Assembly: GCA_051984395.1 (NCBI GenBank)
Contig: JBPYEZ010000080.1
Span: forward strand, 1 to 9,672
Source of the DNA: AC-9 sp051984395
Lineage (GTDB): Bacteria > Actinomycetota > Acidimicrobiia > Acidimicrobiales > AC-9
Direction: 5' to 3'
DNA length: 9,672 nt
Positions 1-6,449 of the stretch are shown in pieces (position 1 is the stretch's first letter; every line of letters starts with the position of its first letter). A model generated the notes under the pieces. The model was not told the origin of the DNA and ran no database searches. It saw only the letters and a program-made list of their open reading frames with translations. The position numbers and the translations under genes were made by a program.

Positions 1-1353
1 GGCGACCGGGTGGCGATCGTGTGCGCGAACACGCCGGCCTTCGTCGTCTCCTACCTCGCCATCCTCGGGTTGGGCGCGGTGGCGGCCCCGATCGATCCGT
101 CCTACCCGCTGGTCGCCGTCGTGCGAGAGCTGCGCGACGTCGGGGCTCGAGTCGCGGTCGTCGGGCGCGCCGGCGAGCGCGTGTTCGCCGATCTCGACCG
201 TCAGTCCGTCGGGCTCGACGCCGTGGTCGCGGCCGAGGGGTGCCGGCTGGACGCAGCCGAGGACTACGAGGAGCTCATCGGCGGGCCGCCGGCCGCCACC
301 GTCGACCGGTCCGACGCCAACCTGGCGGCCCTCATCTTCACGGCTGGTACGGGTGGCGATCCCAAGGCGGCCATGCTCACCCACGGGAACCTGCTGGCCA
401 ACCTGGAGCAGGTACAGCGCTTCGCCGGCCAGGCCATGGGGCCCGACGACGTGGGCCTCGCCATCATCCCGTTCTTCCACATCTTCGGCCTCAACGTCGT
501 CCTCGGTCTGCCACTCCTGACCGGCGCCAGCCTGGTCCTGGTCGAGCGCTTCGATGCCGCCGCGACACTGGCCCTGGTGGCCGAGCGGGGCGTGACGATC
601 GTCGCCGGCACGCCGCACCTGTTCGCGGCCTGGGTGGCGGTGGACGGAGCGTCGGGAGACGAGCTGCGATCGGTTCGCCTGGCGGTGTCGGGAGCATCGG
701 CGCTTCCCGAGGAAGTTGGCCGGGCCATGCAGGATCGCTTCGGTGTCCCGCTGTGGGAGGGCTACGGACTGACCGAGGCGGCGCCGATCGTGACGTCGTC
801 GCTGCTGCTCGGGCGGCCCAGGTCGGGAGCCATCGGGGCGCCCCTGCCGGGCGTCGAGCTGCGCCTGGTCGACAGCAACGGCCAGGAGACGCTCCTCGGC
901 GACGCGGGCGAGATCTGGGTGAGGGGACCCAACGTCTTCGCCGGCTACTGGAACGACCCGGCGGCCACGGCCCGGGTCCTCACACCTGACGGGTGGTTGC
1001 GCACAGGCGACGTGGCCGTGGCGGACGAGGACGGCTACCTCCACATCGTGGACCGGGCCAAGGACCTCATCATCGTCCTCGGCTTCAACGTCTATCCGGC
1101 CGAGGTCGAGGAGACGCTCACGACCCATCCCGCCATCGCCGAGGCCGCGGTGGTGGGTGTGCCGCACCCCTCCTCGGGCGAGACCGTCAAGGCCATCGTC
1201 GTCCTCGAGCCGGGAGCCCACCTCGAAGCCTCCGACGTGATCGACTACTGCTGCGAGCGATTGGCCCGCTACAAGTGCCCCACCGAGGTCGCCTTCGTCA
1301 GCGCGCTTCCCCACGGCGGGACGGGCAAGCTGCTGCGCCGGGCTCTCCAGTGA
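1..1353 (+). CDS. AMP-forming acyl-CoA synthetase (ANL superfamily), 5'-truncated by the window edge
   Basis: Predicted to activate a carboxylic acid, probably a fatty acid, with ATP to an acyl-adenylate and then to the CoA thioester in the cytoplasm. The reading frame is open from base 1: the codons before the GTG at 10 read Gly-Asp-Arg and continue into the typical early ANL segment (GDRVAIVCANTPAF), so that GTG is an internal valine and the true start lies upstream. Visible motifs, in order, are a phosphate-binding loop near 340-375 (TAGTGGDPKAAML), the adenine-site motif GYGLTEAAP near 763-789, the hinge and ribose-binding region (GWLRTGD near 990-1010, then DRAKDLIIVLGFNVYPAEVEE), and the C-terminal catalytic lysine in GTGKLLRR (AAG at 1327-1329). 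About 450 codons are visible of a usual 500-550. The loop departs from the common TSGTTGxPKG. The substrate cannot be told from sequence. The gene precedes rex by 69 bp and has no evident link to haem synthesis. Confidence 0.93.
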   Translation, partial: GDRVAIVCANTPAFVVSYLAILGLGAVAAPIDPSYPLVAVVRELRDVGARVAVVGRAGERVFADLDRQSVGLDAVVAAEGCRLDAAEDYEELIGGPPAATVDRSDANLAALIFTAGTGGDPKAAMLTHGNLLANLEQVQRFAGQAMGPDDVGLAIIPFFHIFGLNVVLGLPLLTGASLVLVERFDAAATLALVAERGVTIVAGTPHLFAAWVAVDGASGDELRSVRLAVSGASALPEEVGRAMQDRFGVPLWEGYGLTEAAPIVTSSLLLGRPRSGAIGAPLPGVELRLVDSNGQETLLGDAGEIWVRGPNVFAGYWNDPAATARVLTPDGWLRTGDVAVADEDGYLHIVDRAKDLIIVLGFNVYPAEVEETLTTHPAIAEAAVVGVPHPSSGETVKAIVVLEPGAHLEASDVIDYCCERLARYKCPTEVAFVSALPHGGTGKLLRRALQ

Positions 1354-1387
1354 CGACCGAGGGCCGGGCCCGAGTGGCGGCGCGCCT

Positions 1388-1403
1388 CGATCCCGCGGGA
1401 CCG
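1388..1403. promoter_or_regulatory. Imperfect palindrome in the rex promoter, possible operator
   Basis: A perfect 10-bp palindrome, TCCCGCGGGA (1391-1400), extends to 16 bp with one mismatched pair (1390/1401). It lies about 20-35 bp before the presumed transcription start, where a repressor would compete with RNA polymerase. It does not resemble the known Rex operator (TGTGA-N6-TCACA type). In DNA this GC-rich, short palindromes arise often by chance, so the assignment is weak. Confidence 0.25.
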
Positions 1404-1411
1404 GGCCGGCG

Positions 1412-1417
1412 TACGAT
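1412..1417 (+). promoter_or_regulatory. Probable -10 box of a leaderless rex-hem operon promoter
   Basis: TACGAT fits the actinobacterial -10 consensus TANNNT. Five bases separate it from the rex ATG at 1423, so transcription would be expected to begin at or next to the A of the start codon. No Shine-Dalgarno sequence is present before rex, which fits a leaderless mRNA. A -35 element is weak: TCGATC at 1387-1392 with a long spacer is the best I can see. This is inference from position and motif. Confidence 0.6.
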
Positions 1418-1422
1418 CTGTC

Positions 1423-2157
1423 ATGGCCGATGGACGGCACCGGCGCATTCCCGAGGTGACGGTGGCGCGCCTGCCGGTCTACTGGCGGGCCCTGCTCGAG
1501 CTGGCCGACGCCGACATACCCACGACGTCCTCCGAGATGCTGGCCGAGATGGCGGGGGAGAACGCCGCCAAGGTCCGCAAGGACCTCTCGTATCTGGGCT
1601 CCTACGGCGTCCGGGGAGCGGGGTACGACGTCCAGCTGCTCACGGCGCAGATCGGTCTCGAGCTGGGGCTCAACGAGGACTGGCCGGTGGTGATCGTCGG
1701 GGTGGGGAACCTGGGTCGGGCCCTGGCCAACTACCGGGGCTTCTCGTCACGCGGTTTTCGGGTGGCAGCCCTGGTCGACGACGATCCGGCCAAGGTCGGC
1801 CAGGCCATGGGGGGCCTGGTGGTGAGCCCGGTGGACGATCTGCCCGCTCTGGTCGAGCGCGAACGGCTGGCCATCGGCCTCATCGCCACGCCGGCCTCGG
1901 CCGCCCAGGGCGTGGCCGACCGTCTGGTGGCCGCCGGGATCACCTCGCTGCTCAACTTCGCCCCGGCCGTGCTCACGACACCTGATCACGTGCTCCTCCG
2001 CCAGGTCGACCTCTCGATCGAGCTGCAGATCCTCAGCTTCTACCGGCGCCATCCCCTCGAGGTGGCCATGCGACGGGCGAGGATGGTGGGAGACCTGGAG
2101 GGGGACGGCCAAGCGCTGTCCTCGGGTCGCGCCACCGGGCCGACCTCGTCGTCCTGA
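1423..2157 (+). CDS. rex: Redox-sensing transcriptional repressor Rex
   Basis: Rex is a cytoplasmic homodimeric repressor that binds DNA when NADH is low and releases it when NADH rises, linking respiratory and fermentative genes to redox state. The 244-residue product has the N-terminal winged helix of the family (RIPEVTVARLPVY near 8-20; then AKVRKDLSYLGSYGVRG near 50-66), followed by a Rossmann fold with GVGNLG at 93-98 and acidic residues 119-121 after the second strand, as expected for NAD(H) binding. The conserved C-terminal swap helix (LSFYRRHPLEVAMRRARMV) precedes a short Ser/Gly/Thr-rich tail that looks disordered. The ATG at 1423 gives the usual family N-terminus and sits five bases after a -10 box. 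Rex heads a haem operon, as in Streptomyces rex-hemACD. Autoregulation and control of the hem genes would be expected by analogy, but I see no classical Rex operator here. Confidence 0.97.
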   Translation: MADGRHRRIPEVTVARLPVYWRALLELADADIPTTSSEMLAEMAGENAAKVRKDLSYLGSYGVRGAGYDVQLLTAQIGLELGLNEDWPVVIVGVGNLGRALANYRGFSSRGFRVAALVDDDPAKVGQAMGGLVVSPVDDLPALVERERLAIGLIATPASAAQGVADRLVAAGITSLLNFAPAVLTTPDHVLLRQVDLSIELQILSFYRRHPLEVAMRRARMVGDLEGDGQALSSGRATGPTSSS

Positions 2158-2166
2158 CCTGATCCG

Positions 2167-2796
2167 ATGGCCGTCGATCCACCCCAGTACCCGGTGAACC
2201 TCGTCCTCGAGCACCAGCCCTGCCTGGTGGTCGGAGCAGGGCGGATCGCGAGCCGCAAGGCCGAGGGTCTGCTCGCCTGCGGGGCGAGGGTCCACGTGGT
2301 CGCCCCCCACGTCGACGGCCACGTCCGCGGTCTCGAGGGCGTCAGCTGGGAGGAGCGGCCCTATCAGCGCGGTGAGGTGGCCGACTACCGGCTGGCCATC
2401 GCCGCCACCGACGATCCCGCCGTCAACCGGGCCGTGTACGAGGACGGCGAGGCCGAGGGCGTGTGGGTGAACAGCGCCGACGACCCCGCCTCGTGCGCCT
2501 TCACCCTGCCGTCGGTCATCCGTCAGGGCCCGGTGATGGTCACCGTCTCCACCGGGGGGGCCAGCCCGGCCCTGTCGGCGTGGCTCGGGACCCGGCTGGC
2601 CGAGCTGCTGGGACCTGAGTACGGGGTGCTGGGGGAGCTGCTGTCGACCGAGCGGCAGCGGCTCAAGGCCGCCGGGCGCTCGACCGAGGGACTCGACTGG
2701 CAAAAGGCGCTCGACTCCGACATGCTCGAACTGATCAGGAGCGGCCAGGTCGACCGAGCGAGGGAGCGGCTGCAGGCGTGTCTGTCGTCGTCGTAG
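2167..2796 (+). CDS. Precorrin-2 dehydrogenase (SirC/Met8p family), possibly with ferrochelatase activity
   Basis: Oxidises precorrin-2 to sirohydrochlorin with NAD+, the entry to siroheme and to cobalamin. Some relatives (Met8p, the N-terminal part of CysG) also insert iron. The 209-residue protein starts with the family signature YPVNLVLE, then GAGRIASRKAEGLLACGA (NAD-binding loop 23-28). NSADDPASCAF near 102-112 contains Asp105, which aligns with the catalytic aspartate of CysG and Met8p, and the STGGASP motif is at 128-134. The length matches the stand-alone family. It starts 9 bp after rex with no clear ribosome-binding site, so it probably depends on coupling to rex translation. Its 3' end overlaps hemA by 19 bp. 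The cobA half of the downstream fusion supplies its substrate. Whether it chelates iron cannot be read from sequence. The symbols sirC, cysG and hemX are all used for such genes, so I leave the symbol blank. Confidence 0.92.
   Translation: MAVDPPQYPVNLVLEHQPCLVVGAGRIASRKAEGLLACGARVHVVAPHVDGHVRGLEGVSWEERPYQRGEVADYRLAIAATDDPAVNRAVYEDGEAEGVWVNSADDPASCAFTLPSVIRQGPVMVTVSTGGASPALSAWLGTRLAELLGPEYGVLGELLSTERQRLKAAGRSTEGLDWQKALDSDMLELIRSGQVDRARERLQACLSSS
2761..2766 (+). promoter_or_regulatory. Ribosome-binding site of hemA
   Basis: AGGGAG lies 11 bases before the GTG at 2778, inside the 3' end of the preceding dehydrogenase gene. The spacing is slightly long, but it supports the GTG that gives the conserved N-terminus SVVVVGLNQRTV. 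Confidence 0.5.
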
Positions 2797-4043
2797 GGCT
2801 CAACCAGCGAACCGTGGCGCTCGACATGCTCGAGCGCATGACGGTGAGCGACGCCCAGCTCCCCAAGGCTCTGCGCGACCTCAGCGACCGGTCCCACCTC
2901 TCGGAGGTCGTGGTCCTCTCCACCTGTCTGCGCACCGAGGTGTACGCCGTCGTCGAGCGGTTCCACGGCGGGGTGAGCGACATACGCGGCTTCCTGGCCG
3001 GGCTCGGCTCCTGCCCCCCGGAGGACTTCGCCGACGACCTGTACAGCTATTTCGAGGAGGGAGCGGCGGCGCACCTCTTTGAGGTGGCCGCCGGCATCGA
3101 CTCGCCCGTGCTGGGCGAGGGAGAGGTCCTGAGCCAGGTGCGCAACGCCTGGGAGCGGGCCTGGGAGGAGGCCGCGGCCGGGCCGACGCTGTCCCATCTG
3201 TTCCGCCACGCCGTGGAGGTGGGCAAGCGGGCCCGGTCCGAGACGGCCATCGCCCGCGGGATCACGTCGCTGTCGCAGGCTGCGGTCGCCCTCGTCCAGG
3301 AGCGACTGGGCGGGTCGCTCGACGGCTACGACGTGCTCATGGTCGGAGCGGGCGACGTGGGCGAGGGGATGGCGGCAGCACTCGCCTCGTCAGCCGGCGC
3401 CCGGCGGGTGATGGTCGCCAACCGTACCGAGCACCGCGCCGTCGAGCTGGCCGAGCGCGTCGGCGGTGAGACGGTCGAGATGGGGGCGCTGAGCGAGGCC
3501 CTGGCCGGTGTGGACGTCGTGCTGACGTCCACCGGGTCGCCCTCGATCCTCCTCGAGGCGTCCGACCTGGTCCCGGTCGTCCGCCATCGCCGGGGCCGGC
3601 CGCTGCTCGTGATGGACGTCGCCGTCCCCCGGGACGTCGACCCCGGTGTGGCCGAGCTCGAGGGCGTGACCCTGCTGGACATGGACGACCTGCGGTCGTT
3701 CGCCGAGGCGGGCATGGCCGGCCGACGACGTGAGGTCGCCAGGGTGCGGGCCCTCGTCGACGAGGAGGTCGACCGCTACCTCGACACGACCGCGGCACGG
3801 GGCGTGGCGCCGTTGGTGGCGGCGCTCAGGTCGCGGGCCGAGGACATCAGAGCCGGGGAGATGCAGCGGTTCCGCTCTCGCCTGGACGATCTCGATCCGC
3901 GACAGCGGGAGGCCGTCGAAGCGCTCACCAGAGGGATCCTGGGCAAGCTCCTCCACGAGCCGACCGTGCAGCTCAAGGACTCCGCCGGCTCTCCCCGGGC
4001 GGAGCGGCTCGGCGACGCCCTGCGCGTCCTCTTCGACCTCTGA
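2778..4043 (+). CDS. hemA: Glutamyl-tRNA reductase
   Basis: Catalyses NADPH-dependent reduction of glutamyl-tRNA(Glu) to glutamate-1-semialdehyde, the committed step of the C5 route to tetrapyrroles. The 421-residue product has the catalytic domain with GLNQRTVALDMLE near 7-19, the nucleophile Cys50 in STCLRTE, and His99 in HLFEVAAGIDSPVLGE. Both key residues carry the E. coli numbers. The NADPH domain shows GAGDVG at 190-195 and VANRT shortly after, and a C-terminal helical dimerisation domain ends in RVLFDL. The motif around the cysteine is normally STCNR, and here Leu51 replaces the asparagine. The gene begins at a GTG within the preceding gene (19-bp overlap), and its stop codon forms part of the hemC ribosome-binding site, so both borders suggest translational coupling. 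Feedback by haem is usual for this enzyme, but nothing in the sequence shows it. Confidence 0.97.
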   Translation: MSVVVVGLNQRTVALDMLERMTVSDAQLPKALRDLSDRSHLSEVVVLSTCLRTEVYAVVERFHGGVSDIRGFLAGLGSCPPEDFADDLYSYFEEGAAAHLFEVAAGIDSPVLGEGEVLSQVRNAWERAWEEAAAGPTLSHLFRHAVEVGKRARSETAIARGITSLSQAAVALVQERLGGSLDGYDVLMVGAGDVGEGMAAALASSAGARRVMVANRTEHRAVELAERVGGETVEMGALSEALAGVDVVLTSTGSPSILLEASDLVPVVRHRRGRPLLVMDVAVPRDVDPGVAELEGVTLLDMDDLRSFAEAGMAGRRREVARVRALVDEEVDRYLDTTAARGVAPLVAALRSRAEDIRAGEMQRFRSRLDDLDPRQREAVEALTRGILGKLLHEPTVQLKDSAGSPRAERLGDALRVLFDL

Positions 4044-4045
4044 GG
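4042..4045 (+). promoter_or_regulatory. Ribosome-binding site of hemC overlapping the hemA stop
   Basis: GAGG overlaps the hemA TGA (4041-4043) and lies eight bases before the GTG at 4054. The spacing is good and it supports that start over any upstream extension, since the same frame upstream runs through hemA. Confidence 0.55.
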
Positions 4046-4053
4046 CGGCGATC

Positions 4054-4968
4054 GTGAGCAGTGCCCGTCCGGCGCTGCGGGCCGCGACCCGGGCCAGCGA
4101 GCTCGCCCGCTGGCAGACGAGCCACGTCGCCAGGCTGCTGGGGCGCGATGTCGAGGCCGTCGTGGTCGAGACGAGCGGTGATCGCCGGGGCGATGTCCCG
4201 ATCTGGGAGATCGGCGGGCAGGGCGTCTTCGTCAAGGAGGTGCAGGCCGCGGTGCTCGACGGTCGGGCAGACGTCGCCGTGCACTCGGCCAAGGATCTAC
4301 CGTCCGCTGCGGTTCCGGGCCTGGTGCTGGCGGCCGTGCCCGAGCGCGACGACCCCCGCGACGCGCTGGTGGGATCGACCCTCGACGACCTCGTTCCCGG
4401 GGCGGTGGTGGCGACCGGGTCGGTGCGCCGCCGGGCCCAGCTGGCCTGGGCCCGACCAGACCTCACCTTTGCCGGCCTGCGGGGCAACATCGCCACGCGC
4501 CTGGCCAAGGCTCCTCGCTACGACGCCGTGGTGGTGGCGCTGGCCGCCCTCCACCGGCTGGGTCGCAGCGACTGCGTGGCCGAGGCCCTCGATCCGGCCG
4601 TGATGCTTCCCCAGGTCTCACAGGGGGCCCTGGCCGTCGAGTGCCGGCTCGACGACGAGGCCACGCTGGCCGCGATGTCCGCCATCGACCACCCTCCGTC
4701 GAGACTGGCCGTGGAAGCCGAGCGCGCCTTCCTGGCCGAGCTCGGCGGCAGCTGCGATCTGCCCGTCGGCGCCCATGCCCAGCCGCGCGGCGACGGCGAG
4801 CTCGAGCTGGCGGGCATGGTGTCGAGCCTCGACGGGAGGCTGATGCTCCGCCAGACCGCGGCCGGTCCCGAGCCGCGTGCGCTGGGCCGGAGGCTGGCCC
4901 GCCACCTGCTCGACGACTGCGGCGGCCAGGCGGTCCTCGACGACCTGGCCGGGGTCGGGGCGCCGTGA
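4054..4968 (+). CDS. hemC: Porphobilinogen deaminase (hydroxymethylbilane synthase)
   Basis: Polymerises four porphobilinogen molecules to the linear tetrapyrrole hydroxymethylbilane on a covalently bound dipyrromethane cofactor. The 304-residue length is typical. Domain 1 begins with LRAATRASELARWQT and contains the catalytic Asp81 in VHSAKDLP (76-83). The central domain has TGSVRRRAQL and LRGNIATRL, whose arginines bind substrate carboxylates. Domain 3 carries Cys234 in GGSCDLPVGA, the cofactor attachment site. I chose the GTG at 4054 because it has a well-spaced GAGG and gives the family N-terminus; the frame is open further upstream only as a shadow of hemA. There are 10 bp between hemA and this gene. 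At the other end its TGA shares bases with the GTG of the next gene, so the product is probably made in step with the uroporphyrinogen III synthase that consumes hydroxymethylbilane. Confidence 0.96.
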   Translation: MSSARPALRAATRASELARWQTSHVARLLGRDVEAVVVETSGDRRGDVPIWEIGGQGVFVKEVQAAVLDGRADVAVHSAKDLPSAAVPGLVLAAVPERDDPRDALVGSTLDDLVPGAVVATGSVRRRAQLAWARPDLTFAGLRGNIATRLAKAPRYDAVVVALAALHRLGRSDCVAEALDPAVMLPQVSQGALAVECRLDDEATLAAMSAIDHPPSRLAVEAERAFLAELGGSCDLPVGAHAQPRGDGELELAGMVSSLDGRLMLRQTAAGPEPRALGRRLARHLLDDCGGQAVLDDLAGVGAP

Positions 4969-6440
4969 CCGTGTACCTCGTCGGTGCCGGGCCTGGCGAC
5001 CCCGGCCTGATCACGGTCAGGGGCGCCGAGGTCCTCGGCCGGGCCGACGTGGTCGTGCACGATCGGCTGGCCGAGCGCTCCCTTCTGGACCTCGCCCCCG
5101 TGGGGGCGGAGCGGATCGACGTCGGCAAGCGTCCCGGCGATCCCGTGCACCAGGACGAGATCAACGACCTGCTCGTGGCGCAGGGCCGAGCCGGGCGGTG
5201 CGTCGTGCGGCTGAAGGGCGGCGACCCGTTCGTCTTCGGCCGGGGCGGCGAGGAAGCCGAAGCGCTCGCCGCCGCCGACGTCGACTTCGAGGTGGTGCCA
5301 GGCGTGACGGCAGCCGTCGCCGTTCCCGCCTATGCGGGCATCCCGGTGACCCATCGCGGGGTGTCGACCTCCTTCACGGTGGTGACGGGTCACAGCCGTC
5401 AGGCCCTCGATGCCGAGGTCGACTGGGACGCCCTGGCCAGAGTGGGAGGGACGATCGTCGTCCTGATGGGTGTCGCCCACCGGGACGAGATCGCCCGGCG
5501 TCTCATCGCTGGAGGCCGCCCGCCGACGACCCCGGTGGCCGCGGTCAGCTGGGGCACCCGACCGGTCCAGCGCAGCCTCCGCACGACGCTCGCCGGCCTG
5601 GCCACGGCGGATCTGGCACCGCCCGTCACCATGGTCATCGGCCCCGTGGCCCAGCTGGACCTGGCCTGGTTCGAGCGCCGCCCGCTCCTCGGGTGGACGG
5701 TCGTCGTGACTCGGGCCCGGTCCCAGGCTTCCTCGCTCGTGGATCGCCTGAGGTCGGCGGGCGCGGCGACGGTCGAGCTCCCGGTCATCTCGCTGACGGC
5801 GGCCGCCGACGGGGGGACAGCCCTGCGAGCCGCCGCCGAACGGCTCGACCGCTACCGGTGGGTGGTCTTCACCTCGGCCAATGCCGTCGATGCGCTGTTG
5901 GGCCTGGTGCGCGATGCCCGCGCCTTCGGCTCGGCGCGCGTCGCCGCCATCGGGACGGGTACCGCCGATGCCCTCGCCCGGCGGCACCTGGTCGCCGATC
6001 TGCTGCCCGAGCGCTTCGTCGCCGAGGGGCTCCTCGACGTCTTCCCCGACCCGGCACCCGACGACCGCGCTGGTGGCGGGCGGGTGCTGCTCCCCCGGGC
6101 GGCGGACGCTCGGGACGTGCTGCCCAAGGGACTGCGGGCCAAGGGCTGGCACGTCGACGTGGTCGAGGCCTACCGGACCGAACGTGTCCGGCCGTCAGCT
6201 GACGCCCTGGAGGAGGTCCGCTCGGCGCAGGTGGTCACCTTCACCTCGTCGTCGACGGTGACCGGGTTCGTCGAGGTGGTCGACCGCGGCGACGTGCCCC
6301 CGATCGTGGCCTGCATCGGCCCGGTCACCGCCGACACGGCCCGGTCCCTCGGTCTTCACGTGGATGTGGTCGCCGGCACCCACACCATCGACGGGCTGGT
6401 CGACGCGCTCGTGGAAGCCCGCGCTGGCCTGCGGCCGTAG
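4965..6440 (+). CDS. Bifunctional uroporphyrinogen-III C-methyltransferase / uroporphyrinogen-III synthase (CobA-HemD fusion)
   Basis: Two enzymes in one 491-residue chain. The N-terminal half (about 1-240) is an S-adenosylmethionine-dependent methyltransferase that converts uroporphyrinogen III to precorrin-2: GAGPGDPGL at 7-15, RLKGGDPFVFGRGGEE at 82-97, then GVTAAVAVPAYAGIPVTHRG. The C-terminal half (about 242-490) is uroporphyrinogen III synthase, which closes and inverts ring D of hydroxymethylbilane: VVFTSANAV at 300-308, IGTGTADAL, TFTSSSTV at 425-432 and IGPVTADTARSLG from 451. The low overall conservation of the HemD half is normal. The start GTG (4965-4967) overlaps the hemC stop as GTGA, a coupling signal. 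The fusion puts the branch-point enzymes for haem and for siroheme/cobalamin on one polypeptide. Such fusions are known in Actinobacteria and Firmicutes. The gene ends in TAG, three bases that also begin a likely promoter box for hemB. Confidence 0.95.
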   Translation: MTVYLVGAGPGDPGLITVRGAEVLGRADVVVHDRLAERSLLDLAPVGAERIDVGKRPGDPVHQDEINDLLVAQGRAGRCVVRLKGGDPFVFGRGGEEAEALAAADVDFEVVPGVTAAVAVPAYAGIPVTHRGVSTSFTVVTGHSRQALDAEVDWDALARVGGTIVVLMGVAHRDEIARRLIAGGRPPTTPVAAVSWGTRPVQRSLRTTLAGLATADLAPPVTMVIGPVAQLDLAWFERRPLLGWTVVVTRARSQASSLVDRLRSAGAATVELPVISLTAAADGGTALRAAAERLDRYRWVVFTSANAVDALLGLVRDARAFGSARVAAIGTGTADALARRHLVADLLPERFVAEGLLDVFPDPAPDDRAGGGRVLLPRAADARDVLPKGLRAKGWHVDVVEAYRTERVRPSADALEEVRSAQVVTFTSSSTVTGFVEVVDRGDVPPIVACIGPVTADTARSLGLHVDVVAGTHTIDGLVDALVEARAGLRP

Positions 6441-6443
6441 GCT
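6438..6443 (+). promoter_or_regulatory. Probable internal -10 box for leaderless hemB
   Basis: TAGGCT fits TANNNT and begins with the TAG stop of the preceding gene. Six bases separate it from the hemB GTG at 6450, so the predicted transcript would begin at or beside the start codon. The GAGGA at 6444-6448 is too close to the GTG (one base) to work as a normal ribosome-binding site, which favours a leaderless reading. I see no convincing -35 hexamer. Confidence 0.45.
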
Positions 6444-6449
6444 GAGGAC

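Noticed and set aside
10..12. GTG as start of the acyl-CoA synthetase
   Set aside because: The three preceding codons (Gly-Asp-Arg) belong to the family motif, and an upstream domain portion is missing. It is an internal valine.
1361..1376. GGCC-rich inverted repeat after the acyl-CoA synthetase stop as a terminator
   Set aside because: The stem is very short (CGGGCCCG core), without a T-run, and is expected by chance at this GC content.
3730..4053. Upstream extension of the hemC frame into hemA
   Set aside because: The extension translates to Arg/Ser-rich sequence out of frame with hemA, while the GTG at 4054 has a ribosome-binding site and yields the conserved N-terminus.
3390..4508. Open frame of 372 codons on the minus strand opposite hemA and hemC
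   Set aside because: It overlaps two genes with clear catalytic residues, and its own translation resembles no protein family.
4518..6152. Long open frame of 544 codons on the minus strand opposite hemC and cobA-hemD
   Set aside because: It is antisense to two well-identified enzymes, its translation is low-complexity (Arg/Gly/Ala/Ser-rich) with no family motif, and high GC content makes such frames common.
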